This document shows positions 8,007 to 18,918 of a stretch of 64,000 nucleotides of DNA, piece by piece. Source of the stretch: Glaciecola sp. HTCC2999 (GTDB lineage: Bacteria; Pseudomonadota; Gammaproteobacteria; Enterobacterales; Alteromonadaceae); NCBI RefSeq assembly GCF_000155775.1, contig NZ_DS989813.1:62001-126000 (forward strand). The letters are read 5' to 3'. The notes beneath the pieces were generated by a model. The model searched no databases, had not been told where the DNA came from, and saw nothing but the letters and a program-made list of their open reading frames with translations. The translations under genes and the position numbers were made by a program. How positions within the stretch are numbered: position 1 is the stretch's first letter; each line of letters starts with the position of its first letter.

Positions 8007-10841
8007 TCACTTTTTGGGGTTATTGATCACGACTCGGATCGCATCTAAATATAACGTCGCTTCTTGAATTCTTGTTTGAGCTTGCTCTAATGTACTTTGC
8101 ATATGCGCAATTTCAATGTCACTAATACTTGGATTCACTTTTTGCAATTCGGTCAACCGAGTAATTTCCGCGCCGAGTTGTGTGTGGATGAATTCATGCG
8201 CTGCTTCTTTTACCGATGCTACCCGCTCTTGGGCTAAGGCTTCCGCTTTTGCTAGGACCAGTTTAATTGGTTTGGCGAGTGCGGGAACTAGTTTTTGGCT
8301 GAGTTTACGGTCAACCTTAGTTAACTCAACCGACACATTATTCATCGAGTTACCTTGACTATCGAGCTGGATCAGAACTGGTGTCTGAGGCAAATAAGGG
8401 TTAAATCCTGTCGTGTTATCTGTATTGGCTTGCAAGATGTATAAACACTCAACAAAAAATGCACCCGCAGGTAAAGCGGTGTTACTCATAAAGCTTAATG
8501 ATGCTTTGCCGTTCACTTCACTGGTGATAATGTCGATAGCTTCATGTATCAGTGGATGATCCCAGCTAATAAAGCTCAGCTCTTCTCTTGCAGTAGCGAC
8601 ATCACGACGATAGGTAATCGTTAATCCTTCATCAGGTAAGCTAGGAATAGCATGTGCTAATTGATCAGTGGGTTGTAAAATAAAGCTATGTGCGTCATTA
8701 ACAATATGCGCAATGCCTAGCGCGTCACAGATTAAGTGCATGAAACTTTCTACGCTATGCGCTAGTTCTGGCGCATTCAATGCGTCGACTAATGATTCTA
8801 TTGTACCTTTACCGCTAGCACTGATTTCTAACAGCTTATCACGGCCTTGTTGGCGTTCTTCATTAAACTGAGATGCTAGAGCTGCTGCTTGGATTATCAC
8901 ATCATTAATTTCGGTAGGTTCTGCTAAGGCACTTTGAATCTTGTGGTCTAGCGTTGCAAACACTTTTGCCCCAATGGCACAGGTCTGATTAAAACTATTT
9001 AGACCCTCATGATACAGCTTAAACAAGGTGGCTTGACCGGTATGTTCAACATACGGGACATGGATGTTCACCGTTTGTGATTGGCCAATACGATCAAGTC
9101 GACCTATGCGTTGCTCTAATAAATCCGGATGTGCAGGTAAATCAAATAAGATTAAATGCTGCGCAAATTGGAAATTACGCCCCTCTGAACCAATTTCGCT
9201 GCATAATAATAAGGGTGCACTGTTTTCCGGATCGGAAAAATAATGTGCAGCACGGTCTCGTTCAATAATACTCATGTTTTCATGAAAGACAGGTAAATGT
9301 TGACCCGTCAGTTTCTTAATAAATTCAGCAAGTTGCAACACAGTCCGTTGGGAGCGACAAATAAGTAAAGTCTTATTCGTGGTATCTTCTAAATATTCCA
9401 GTAACCAATCTACGCGAGGATCATCGTATAACCAACTTGAATGTAATGCGGGTAACTCATGAATAAAACAGGTATGTGATCGAGGACAATCTAATGTTTG
9501 CCATTCTTCTGGTAACGCTAATGGATAGGCATGTAAAATCCGCTCATTCAACCCTGCGATAGATTGTCGAGTGTTTCTAAAAAACATCCGACCGGTGCCA
9601 TGGCGATCAATGAGATGATTGATCATCGATTGATGTGATGTGGTCGCAAGATATTCAACATCGATATCTGTATAGATAGAGGCGACATGTGTTTGTAATT
9701 CATTACTGATTGTCGCTTCAGTCTCAGCTAGCTCTGCAACAAGAGACATAGTGCTTTGCTCATCTAGCAATGCATCCGTTAATTCAGCAAGCACTTTATA
9801 TTGAGCCTGTTCAGCTTCATAAGTAGCAAAGTCAGTAAAACGGGCAGGGTCGAGTAGGCGTAAGCGTGCAAAATGACTTTCATGACCCAGTTGATCTGGC
9901 GTGGCTGTCAATAGTAAGACGCCCGGTGTGATTTGAGTCAGTCCTTCTACCAGGGCATATTCATCTGACACGGTTTCATTTGACCAATGTAAATGATGCG
10001 CTTCATCTACAACCATTAGATCCCATGATGATGCTAAAGCCCAAGCATTAATCTTAGGCTCCGTCACTAAGGTATCGATACTAATTAAGACGATTTGCTC
10101 TGCATCAAATGGGTTCATGCCATCTTCGAGTAAGGCTTCAACACGACTAGCATCAAATACTGCACAGGGTACATTAACCCTTCTATGCATCTCGACTAAC
10201 CATTGATGGATCAAGGTTTCAGGGACAATAATTAAAATGCGAGTAGCACGACCACTGAGACGCTGTTTTTGTATGATCATAGCTGCTTCAATCGTTTTAC
10301 CTAAACCCACTTCGTCAGCAAGTAACACGCGAGGGGCGAAACGATTACCTACTTGATTCGCAATATGAATTTGATGTTCAATTAAGCTAACTCGTGCGCC
10401 GCTTAAACCCAATAAAGGCGATTGTTGGTGCGTAAAACGTGCATCAAACGCCTCACGTCTTGCATCAAACCAGTTGTATTTATCTAGTTGCAGCGTAAAT
10501 AAGCGATCTTCAGGCTGATTAATTTGCGTTAAGTGTGATAACTGAGTTTCAGTTAATACGACCGACTCATTATTGTGTGTATATTCGACTAGATATTGGA
10601 TGAGACCATTGGTGTCCATCGTGTCGAGTACACAAAATTCTTGCTTATCGACATCGAGGCCAATATCGCCTTTTTCTAATAATAAACGGATCAAAGGTGA
10701 ACTATCGATGGAATAGTGCTTATCTTCTTGGGTAACAGGGAAATAAATAGTGACTTGTCTAAGTTGAACATCAGCAACAATGCCTAGTCCAAGTTCGGGT
10801 TGCTGTGAGCTCAGCCAGCGTTGACCAACGGTAAAATTCAT
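8007..10841 (-). CDS. rapA: RNA polymerase-associated ATPase RapA (HepA)
   Basis: RapA is the Swi2/Snf2-type ATPase that recycles RNA polymerase stalled after termination. The conserved N-terminus NFTVGQRWLSS and Tudor-like domains are followed by Walker A LADEVGLGKT (near residue 178), DEAHH (near residue 280), LLLTATPDQLG, then helicase motifs ENMSIIERDRAA, SEIGSEGRNFQF and QRIGRLDRIGQ. I choose the ATG at 10841 (944 aa; E. coli has 968) because homology begins there; an in-frame ATG 34 codons upstream would add a non-conserved extension. The Shine-Dalgarno sequence is weak. It is followed by rluA. Confidence 0.96.
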   Translation of the reverse strand: MNFTVGQRWLSSQQPELGLGIVADVQLRQVTIYFPVTQEDKHYSIDSSPLIRLLLEKGDIGLDVDKQEFCVLDTMDTNGLIQYLVEYTHNNESVVLTETQLSHLTQINQPEDRLFTLQLDKYNWFDARREAFDARFTHQQSPLLGLSGARVSLIEHQIHIANQVGNRFAPRVLLADEVGLGKTIEAAMIIQKQRLSGRATRILIIVPETLIHQWLVEMHRRVNVPCAVFDASRVEALLEDGMNPFDAEQIVLISIDTLVTEPKINAWALASSWDLMVVDEAHHLHWSNETVSDEYALVEGLTQITPGVLLLTATPDQLGHESHFARLRLLDPARFTDFATYEAEQAQYKVLAELTDALLDEQSTMSLVAELAETEATISNELQTHVASIYTDIDVEYLATTSHQSMINHLIDRHGTGRMFFRNTRQSIAGLNERILHAYPLALPEEWQTLDCPRSHTCFIHELPALHSSWLYDDPRVDWLLEYLEDTTNKTLLICRSQRTVLQLAEFIKKLTGQHLPVFHENMSIIERDRAAHYFSDPENSAPLLLCSEIGSEGRNFQFAQHLILFDLPAHPDLLEQRIGRLDRIGQSQTVNIHVPYVEHTGQATLFKLYHEGLNSFNQTCAIGAKVFATLDHKIQSALAEPTEINDVIIQAAALASQFNEERQQGRDKLLEISASGKGTIESLVDALNAPELAHSVESFMHLICDALGIAHIVNDAHSFILQPTDQLAHAIPSLPDEGLTITYRRDVATAREELSFISWDHPLIHEAIDIITSEVNGKASLSFMSNTALPAGAFFVECLYILQANTDNTTGFNPYLPQTPVLIQLDSQGNSMNNVSVELTKVDRKLSQKLVPALAKPIKLVLAKAEALAQERVASVKEAAHEFIHTQLGAEITRLTELQKVNPSISDIEIAHMQSTLEQAQTRIQEATLYLDAIRVVINNPKK

Positions 10842-11016
10842 AAAATATAGGTAAATAATTTCAAGAGTAAAAGGATAAAGTGTAATTATCGCATGAATTC
10901 TAGTAGACGTCTGAGCAATATGAAAAAAAACAGGTAATTTCAATCTATATGGATTATTGTAAAGGTATTGAATATAAAACTTTGTAAAAAATTATCGGTC
11001 AGATAAGGAGTTTTAA

Positions 11017-12411
11017 ATGACAGTATCTTCAAGTGCTACCAAAATTTACGTTCTTGATACGAATATTCTATTACATGAACCTCTCGCCTTTTTATCCTTT
11101 CAAGAACATGATGTCGTTGTGCCAATGACTGTTTTAGAAGAACTGGACCATATCAAAGATAGTAAAAAAGATGTTGCACGGGATGCTCGCATATCTATTC
11201 GTGCGATGGAAAATGTATTAAAAGATGCAACCCCTGAACAAATGACTCAAGGGGTCAGTCTTGAGGGGGTTACTGGCGGAGAACATGGTCCCCGTGGGCG
11301 ATTGTCTATTTATACTGACCTAGTAATGGCCCAAGAGTTACAAGTATTTACAAGCAATGAAAACGACAACCGTATCATCAATGTCGCACTCGATATGCAG
11401 CAGTCTCACCCAAACAATGAAGTGATTCTCGTCACTAAAGATATCAATATGCGTTTAAAAGCTAAAGGCGCAGGCATGGGGAAAGTCGAAGATTACCGAA
11501 CGGACCAACTGGTAGACGATATTAAATATCTATCGAAAGGTTTTATGACATTTGAGGGTGATTTTTGGGAACAAGTAAGTAATGTAGAGAGTCGTCAAGA
11601 GGGACGTGATGTTATCCACCGAATACCAAAATCAGTATTGCCAGATGCTTATATTAATGAGTTTATAGTGGATGAAAACGGCACATTTGCGGGAATTGTT
11701 GAAGGTATTGACTCAGATTTTATTGAAATCCTTGATTTAGGTGTGGAGCGATTAATGTCTCGTCAAGCATGGGGCATTCGTCCGAAAAATATAGGACAAG
11801 CTATGGCACTGCATACCTTACTCGATCCGCATATTGATTTGGTCGTGATGACGGGTCCTGCTGGAAGTGGTAAAACTTTACTCGCTTTAGCTGCTGCACT
11901 TGAAATGGTGGTGGAAAAGAATATGTATGACAAAATTATTGTCACGCGTTCTACTCCCGAAATAGCAGAATCGATTGGTTTCTTGCCGGGTACGGAAGAA
12001 GAAAAGATGGCCCCATGGCTATCGGCAATTACGGATTCATTAGAGGTGCTACATAAACACGATGAAAGTACTGCAAGTTCGATGTCTTACATCATGGAGA
12101 AAGCAAACATTCAATTTAAATCTGTCAATTTTATGCGCGGTCGGAGTATTCAAAACGCTATTGTCATTTTAGATGAATCGCAAAATTTAACGGCGTCACA
12201 ATTAAAAACGATTATCACTCGTTGTGGTGAGGGCACTAAATTAATATGTGGGGGGAATTTAGCGCAAATTGATAGTAATTACCTATCTGCGGTGACTTCA
12301 GGACTGACATACTTAGTCGAAAAATTTAAAAACTTTGAGGGGAGTTCAACCATCACTTTGGACGGTGTCGTCAGAAGTCGTCTTGCAGAATTCGCAGAAC
12401 AGTCGCTTTAA
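11017..12411 (+). CDS. PhoH-family protein with N-terminal PIN domain
   Basis: This 464-aa protein joins a PIN nuclease-like domain (VLDTNILLHEP, LEELDHIKDS, VTKDINMRLKAKG, residues about 9-150) to a PhoH-type P-loop ATPase (GPAGSGKT near 280, ILDESQN near 384). It is the PhoH2/YlaK type, for which RNA helicase and ribonuclease activity has been reported in mycobacteria; its role in this group is inferred. The acidic PIN residues (D13, E47, D48 region and later D) are visible. AAGGAG lies 7 bases before ATG. It diverges from rapA and converges on the small membrane protein gene with only 14 bp between stops. Confidence 0.92.
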   Translation: MTVSSSATKIYVLDTNILLHEPLAFLSFQEHDVVVPMTVLEELDHIKDSKKDVARDARISIRAMENVLKDATPEQMTQGVSLEGVTGGEHGPRGRLSIYTDLVMAQELQVFTSNENDNRIINVALDMQQSHPNNEVILVTKDINMRLKAKGAGMGKVEDYRTDQLVDDIKYLSKGFMTFEGDFWEQVSNVESRQEGRDVIHRIPKSVLPDAYINEFIVDENGTFAGIVEGIDSDFIEILDLGVERLMSRQAWGIRPKNIGQAMALHTLLDPHIDLVVMTGPAGSGKTLLALAAALEMVVEKNMYDKIIVTRSTPEIAESIGFLPGTEEEKMAPWLSAITDSLEVLHKHDESTASSMSYIMEKANIQFKSVNFMRGRSIQNAIVILDESQNLTASQLKTIITRCGEGTKLICGGNLAQIDSNYLSAVTSGLTYLVEKFKNFEGSSTITLDGVVRSRLAEFAEQSL

Positions 12412-12425
12412 CAATCATGGTATGA

Positions 12426-12737
12426 TTATTTGAATAAAGAAAGCTTACCGGTCCAAATGTCTTTATACATCACCCAATCGCCTATCAGGCTATATAGCGG
12501 ATAGCTAAAGGTGGCAGGTTTATTTTTTTCAAAAAAGAAATGCCCCACCCACGCAAAGCCATATCCTAATAAAGGCAAAGACCACAGCCATACCCATTGT
12601 TGGGTGACTAATACAGCTATCAACACTAGCAGCACTAATGTTGAGCCAATAAAGTGCATTAACCGGCATTGGCGATTTTTATGTTCTTGGAGGTAGTAAG
12701 GGTAAAATGCTTTGAATGATTTATACGATTGCTTCAT
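12426..12737 (-). CDS. Mpo1-like / DUF962 small membrane protein
   Basis: The 103-aa protein shows the DUF962 pattern: YYLQEHKNRQCRLMHFIGSTL at the start and GYGFAWVGHFFFEKNKPATF, YPLYSLIGDW towards the end, with two to three membrane segments between. The yeast relative Mpo1 is an iron-dependent dioxygenase that degrades 2-hydroxy fatty acids; the conserved histidines (HK, MHFIG, GHFFFE) are compatible with metal binding. The bacterial substrate is unknown. It stands alone between phoH and cnoX. Confidence 0.78.
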   Translation of the reverse strand: MKQSYKSFKAFYPYYLQEHKNRQCRLMHFIGSTLVLLVLIAVLVTQQWVWLWSLPLLGYGFAWVGHFFFEKNKPATFSYPLYSLIGDWVMYKDIWTGKLSLFK

Positions 12738-12885
12738 AGAAAATGCTACCTAGAATAAAAATATTTTAAGATAATAAGACCAACTCAGCTAAAGCGCAAT
12801 ATTCCGCTATTGAAACTTGCTTTCTGTGTAAACTGCCCCATTATAAAAATATTACTATTTAATTTCCCAACCAAGGTCATCAGAT

Positions 12886-13731
12886 ATGAACGCACCGATT
12901 GCGATTACCTTAGATAATTTCCAGCAAATCTTATTAGAAGAGTCCAAGCAAAAATTTATTTTAGTCCAGTTTTGGGTGCCGGAAAGTCAAGCATGTAGCC
13001 AAATCACTCAATCATTATCGGTACTGACCGCTAAGTACAGCGAAGTGATGCAGTACACCCAAGTGAATTGTAATGAGCAACAACAAATTGCCTCTCAATT
13101 TGGGATCCAAAGTTTACCGACTGTGATGTTAGTTAAAGATGGTCAGCCGGTGGATGGGTTTGCTGGAATGGTAGAAGACGCACAGATTACCGCTTTTCTA
13201 GAGAAGCATCTTCCACAACCTGAAGATGCTTTACTTATCCAAGCCCAAGAGAAACTTAACGAAGGTGATGCACAAGGTGCTTTACCTTTTGCACAGCAAG
13301 CTTATGCCATTAAGCCTGAGAATCTAGACTGTCAATACATGTTAGCTGATTGTCAAATTGACGTAGGGCAAATTTCTGCTGCCAAAGCATTGTTAGATAA
13401 TATCGGATTGGCTGATCAGGATAATCGTTATACGGTGTTGCAAGGCAAAATCGAGTTAGCAGAACAAGCGGCAGAGTCTCCTGAGTTAAAAGCATTACAA
13501 GCACAATACGATGCTGACCCCACAGATAAACAGATCAGTATTGAACTTGCCGTTGCATTACACGCAGCACACAAAACAGAAGAAGCCCTTGGATTACTTT
13601 ATAGTGTCGTGCAAATTGATTTAAATTTCGGTGATGCGAAAAAGCATTTATTAGATATGATCAATGCATTACCAGATGGTGAACCCCTTAAATCGAGTTA
13701 TAGAAGAAAGGTTTATAGTTTACTCTATTAG
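12886..13731 (+). CDS. cnoX: Thioredoxin-domain co-chaperone CnoX (YbbN)
   Basis: The N-terminal 110 residues form a thioredoxin fold, followed by TPR-like repeats, the YbbN/CnoX architecture (281 aa; E. coli 284 aa). E. coli CnoX protects proteins from hypochlorite-induced oxidation and hands them to GroEL and DnaK. The thioredoxin active site is SQAC (Ser34 to Cys37) rather than CxxC, as in E. coli (SQHC), so it is not a reductase of the usual kind. FGIQSLPT keeps the cis-proline. AAGG precedes the ATG by 10 bases. A terminator-like hairpin separates it from purA. Confidence 0.9.
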   Translation: MNAPIAITLDNFQQILLEESKQKFILVQFWVPESQACSQITQSLSVLTAKYSEVMQYTQVNCNEQQQIASQFGIQSLPTVMLVKDGQPVDGFAGMVEDAQITAFLEKHLPQPEDALLIQAQEKLNEGDAQGALPFAQQAYAIKPENLDCQYMLADCQIDVGQISAAKALLDNIGLADQDNRYTVLQGKIELAEQAAESPELKALQAQYDADPTDKQISIELAVALHAAHKTEEALGLLYSVVQIDLNFGDAKKHLLDMINALPDGEPLKSSYRRKVYSLLY

Positions 13732-13748
13732 TCTAATCGCCTAGTTAA

Positions 13749-15127
<1,379 letters not shown>

Positions 15128-15128
<1 letters not shown>

Positions 15129-15550
15129 TGAGCGAATTACGTCCTTTCCATCTAGCATTCCCGGTGACTTGTTTAACCCAAGCCACCGCTTTTTATGGAG
15201 AATTGCTAGGGTGTGCGAAGGGGCGTGAATCTTCCCAATGGATTGACTGGAATTTCTTCGGTCATCAAGTCGTGACACACCTTGTTGCGCAAATGCCATC
15301 TGCACCTGCTTATAATGCCGTCGACAATCATGCTGTGCCGGTACCTCACTTTGGTGTTGTGCTGAACTTATCTGACTGGCGTGAATTAGCTGATAAACTC
15401 ATCGCTGCGAAAGTGGAATTTGTTGTTGAGCCTTACACGCGCTTTAAAGGCGAAGTCGGTGAGCAAAGCACGCTATTCTTGCTCGACCCGTTTGGTAACG
15501 CCTTAGAATTTAAAGCATTTGAAGATTTATCTTCGCTGTTTGCCAAATAA
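15128..15550 (+). CDS. VOC-family (glyoxalase/dioxygenase-fold) protein
   Basis: This 140-aa single VOC module starts FHLAFPVTCLTQATAFYGELLG and ends LLDPFGNALEFKAF. His8, a mid-protein His (HFGVVL) and the glutamate of ALEF sit where VOC enzymes hold their metal. Related proteins occur widely in marine proteobacteria and are often annotated glyoxalase; substrate unknown. It overlaps the purA stop by one base (TAATG), so translation is probably coupled to purA, which is unusual and not explained by known function. Confidence 0.85.
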
Positions 15551-15604
15551 GCCAATTATCAATAATTAATAAGCAATAACTCGCTTTCTATTTGTAACTC
15601 GCGA

Positions 15605-15620
15605 CCCGTTTTGTAACGGG
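15605..15620. terminator. Short GC-rich hairpin between convergent VOC and ggt genes
   Basis: CCCGTT and AACGGG form a 6-bp stem with a 4-nt TTGT loop between two converging stop codons. There is no good T tract. It is a modest bidirectional terminator candidate. Confidence 0.35.
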
Positions 15621-15642
15621 CCCTTAGTTTACATATCTAGCA

Positions 15643-17397
15643 CTAGCGCGTCATGAATACTTGCGCTTTTCCCCGACCATGGCTTTCTGATGCTGCCTCG
15701 ACACGGTCCCCATTCACACTAATTAAATGTAGATCACCATAGCGACTTTCTTTGAGGGTGTAGCCCATCTCGGTTAGTGCGTTGGTGGTTTTATCTGGTA
15801 ATCCTACATGATGACGGATCTGGTTAACAGGCAATAACTGGTGATGGAAACGCGGGGTATCAACTGCTTCTTGAGCACGCATTCCGAATTCTAAAATATG
15901 TAAGATGGACTGATAGACACTGGAGATGATCGTCGTGCCACCTGGTGAACCGGTGATTACTTTCACTTTGTTGTCTTGCAACACAATCGTCGGTGACATG
16001 GAAGATAACATGCGTTTATTCGGTTGAATTTCATTCGCGGTGCCACCGACTGCGCCAAAGAAATTAGGCACACCGGCTTTCACACTAAAATCATCCATTT
16101 CGTTGTTCAGCAAAAATCCAGCTCCCTCAACCACGACACCATTACCAAAACCTAAGTTAATCGTTGTCGTATTGGAGACGGCATTACCGTATTTATCCAA
16201 AATAGAAAAGTGTGTCGTTTGTTCCGATTCAGGCAATCCAGGTTTGATATTTTTTGTTATTGAGATCCCACTGCGTTTTACACCACTGGCACGCTCGGTA
16301 ATATACTCTGCATTAGTAAGCGCGTGTTGAGGGATGGTCACGTAATCAGGATCACCAAGATATTCGGCTCTGTCAGCAAAGACCCGTTTGCCTATTTCAG
16401 CTAACAAATGGACATACTCTGGTGAGTTGTGTGGCAGGCGAGGGGACGTCGTGCCATCGGCGTTGATGATACGAGGATTTAAGCGTTCAAACATCGCTAA
16501 CCACTGAGTAATAGCTATTCCACCTGAGCTCGGTGGCGGTGCGCTCAGAAGTTCAAACTCGCGCCACTGAGTAGCGATGGGCTGACGTTGTTTTGCCCGA
16601 TATTGAGCTAAATCCTGTTTCGTAATTAAACCGTTATTGCTGGCCATAAAGTCGTGAATGATGTCAGCTGTTTTTCCTGCATAAAAGCCCGCCATGCCCT
16701 TATCGCGGATCCTTATTAAGGTCTGCGCCAGTTCAGGTTGAACAAAGCGTTCACCAGTTTTAGCCGCACTAAAATATTGGGCAAAATTTACATTAATCTT
16801 TTGGGTCGCTAACATTTCTATGTATTCATTGATGCTGCGTCCGAGTTTGGGATGGACGATAAACCCATTTTGGGCTAAATCGACTGCTGGTTGAACTAAG
16901 TCTTTCCATGGTAATGAGCCATATAATGCATGCGCTTTGACCATACCTGCCACTGTGCCAGGGGTGCCTGAAGCCAGAACACCATAAAGACTCTTACGTG
17001 TTATTGCATTGCCCTGTGCGTCTAAATACATATCGCGCGAAGCTGAAAGTGGGGCGGTTTCACGATAATCAATAAAATCATTGCTAGTAGGAGTGTGGAT
17101 CAGCATAAAGCCACCACCACCAATATTACCCGCTTCAGGTAAGGTCACCGCTAACACAAACTGTGCAGCAACCGCAGCATCGATAGCATTGCCGCCACGT
17201 TGCAATATATCCATGGCAACATCTGAGCTGTAACTATCTGGCGCGGCGACCGCCATCGCTTTGGGGATGATAGGTGCTTGTTTAGTTGTTACCAACGCGA
17301 CATTATTATTTGCGAGCGTCGCGGCCTGAGGCGCTAGAGAGGCACTCACTAACAATAAAAAAGAGACGATTGAAGTGATGTATTGGGTCATAGTCAT
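15643..17397 (-). CDS. ggt: Gamma-glutamyltranspeptidase
   Basis: GGT hydrolyses or transfers the gamma-glutamyl group of glutathione in the periplasm. A signal peptide (residues 1-26) is followed by the large-subunit sequence with GGNAIDAAVAA and GNIGGGGFM. The autocleavage point is before Thr394 in QTTHFS, which becomes the nucleophile of the small subunit; NNEMDDFS and SSMSPT (oxyanion loop) and GSPGG follow. The length of 584 aa is typical. An ATG two codons downstream is an alternative start. It lies 19 bp downstream of nhaC on the same strand and is probably co-transcribed. Confidence 0.95.
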   Translation of the reverse strand: MTMTQYITSIVSFLLLVSASLAPQAATLANNNVALVTTKQAPIIPKAMAVAAPDSYSSDVAMDILQRGGNAIDAAVAAQFVLAVTLPEAGNIGGGGFMLIHTPTSNDFIDYRETAPLSASRDMYLDAQGNAITRKSLYGVLASGTPGTVAGMVKAHALYGSLPWKDLVQPAVDLAQNGFIVHPKLGRSINEYIEMLATQKINVNFAQYFSAAKTGERFVQPELAQTLIRIRDKGMAGFYAGKTADIIHDFMASNNGLITKQDLAQYRAKQRQPIATQWREFELLSAPPPSSGGIAITQWLAMFERLNPRIINADGTTSPRLPHNSPEYVHLLAEIGKRVFADRAEYLGDPDYVTIPQHALTNAEYITERASGVKRSGISITKNIKPGLPESEQTTHFSILDKYGNAVSNTTTINLGFGNGVVVEGAGFLLNNEMDDFSVKAGVPNFFGAVGGTANEIQPNKRMLSSMSPTIVLQDNKVKVITGSPGGTTIISSVYQSILHILEFGMRAQEAVDTPRFHHQLLPVNQIRHHVGLPDKTTNALTEMGYTLKESRYGDLHLISVNGDRVEAASESHGRGKAQVFMTR

Positions 17398-17416
17398 TAT
17401 AAATATCCGATTAAAC

Positions 17417-18829
17417 TTATGCTGTGGTGATTAGGCTGGCTAAGGTAAATGCAATCACACTAAGGCCACCAGCTACCAGCGCGTAAGGAAGCTGAGTTTT
17501 TACGTGGGTTAATAGATCACAACCCGCTGCAAGAGAGGATACGGCGGTCGTATCCGAAATAGGCGAGCAATGATCACCAAAAATTCCACCACTTAAAATC
17601 GCGGCAACCACAAGCGACGGTTGTAAACCTAAGGTCTGTACCAGTGGGATCCCAATAGGGATTAAAATAGCAAACGTACCCCATGAAGTGCCAGTAGTGA
17701 ATGACATGATGCCACCAGCAATAAACAACATGGGGACCACTAAAAATATCGGTAAATATTCACCGACCAATCCAGCCACAAATATACCTGTCCCTAATAC
17801 TTTTAAACTAGCGCCTAAGCTAATAGATAACAATACGATGGTCACTAGCGGAAGTAACTCGCCCATCCCTTTAAAACTGATACGCAAGGCTTCGCGTTGA
17901 GTAAAACGTCGGTGTATTACGACTAAAATAAATGCCAGTAATGTCGCCAATGTCGTGGCATAAAGTACCGAACGACTGCCACTGCCTTGGGTCAAATCGC
18001 CATTCCCAGTCCAAAACATAAAACCTAGCATAGATAACACCATAGTGATGAGTGGTAACAACATGAAGCGTGATTTTGAGGGAATCTGCTGTTCGTCCTT
18101 GGCAGTAATTGGATGGGAATTTTGTATATTAATTTCACCAGTATTAGCGGCGGCCCAATCCTCTTCGATTTGCATGGGGCCGTGTACTTTATCGGTAATG
18201 ATAGTGTATGCCACAATCGCTAGAGTAAATAGGGCATAAAAGTTAAACCACACACTGCCCCACAAAATACTCACTGCAGACTCTTTCAGTTGGTAGTTGC
18301 TAATTAACCCTAAAACAAAGGCACCCCAGCCATTAAGTAAAATCAAAATACAAATCGGCGCACTGGTACTATCAATGATGTAAGCAAGACGAGCGCGGCT
18401 CATCTTGAATTTATCAAATAAACCACGCGCTAAAATACCTGAAGACAGCACACTTAAATTCGATTCGACAAACACTGCAATACCGGTAAACATCGTTAAA
18501 GCGCCTACATGCTGGCGAGTTTTGGCAATACCTAAATCCATAATTCGTTGAACAGTCGCGGTCACACCACCAGAGTCACGGATTAATGCTAAGAGTGCGC
18601 CGACTAACACTGAAAATAATAAGATCCGAGTGTTACCTCCGCTCCCTGCAACATCGACAATGCGATCAACTGTCATCATCGGTGCTAGCCAAAGTGTTCT
18701 TTCAGGATCTGAAATAAGTAATAATATTTCTGAAGTGACCAAGGCGATTAAAAGAGCACTAATGACTTCTTTTTTCCAAAAAACAATAATGATCGCTACA
18801 ATGGGGGGGATAATGGAGAGCCAATCCAT
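17417..18829 (-). CDS. nhaC: NhaC-family Na+/H+ antiporter
   Basis: The 470-aa protein has about 11-12 hydrophobic segments and matches NhaC-type antiporters. Motifs include GVTATVQR, VESNLSVLSSGILARGL, SFTTGTSWGTFAILIPIG and GGIFGDHCSPISDTT, the last two being the characteristic NhaC signatures. It would exchange sodium for protons at the inner membrane; some members carry organic solutes instead. AAGGA precedes the ATG by 5-6 bases. It is the first gene of a likely two-gene unit with ggt, so an amino-acid-related substrate cannot be ruled out. Confidence 0.88.
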   Translation of the reverse strand: MDWLSIIPPIVAIIIVFWKKEVISALLIALVTSEILLLISDPERTLWLAPMMTVDRIVDVAGSGGNTRILLFSVLVGALLALIRDSGGVTATVQRIMDLGIAKTRQHVGALTMFTGIAVFVESNLSVLSSGILARGLFDKFKMSRARLAYIIDSTSAPICILILLNGWGAFVLGLISNYQLKESAVSILWGSVWFNFYALFTLAIVAYTIITDKVHGPMQIEEDWAAANTGEINIQNSHPITAKDEQQIPSKSRFMLLPLITMVLSMLGFMFWTGNGDLTQGSGSRSVLYATTLATLLAFILVVIHRRFTQREALRISFKGMGELLPLVTIVLLSISLGASLKVLGTGIFVAGLVGEYLPIFLVVPMLFIAGGIMSFTTGTSWGTFAILIPIGIPLVQTLGLQPSLVVAAILSGGIFGDHCSPISDTTAVSSLAAGCDLLTHVKTQLPYALVAGGLSVIAFTLASLITTA

Positions 18830-18918
18830 GTCGTTCCTTATTTTTATTATGCTGTAGTGTTGAAGTATTGATAATACAGTAAATTAAATATTTTAAAATG
18901 TGTGTCGGGGATAAACCC

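Noticed and set aside
10842-10943. Longer N-terminus for RapA from an upstream ATG
   Set aside because: The 34 extra residues are not conserved, and homology begins at NFTVGQRW after the ATG at 10841.
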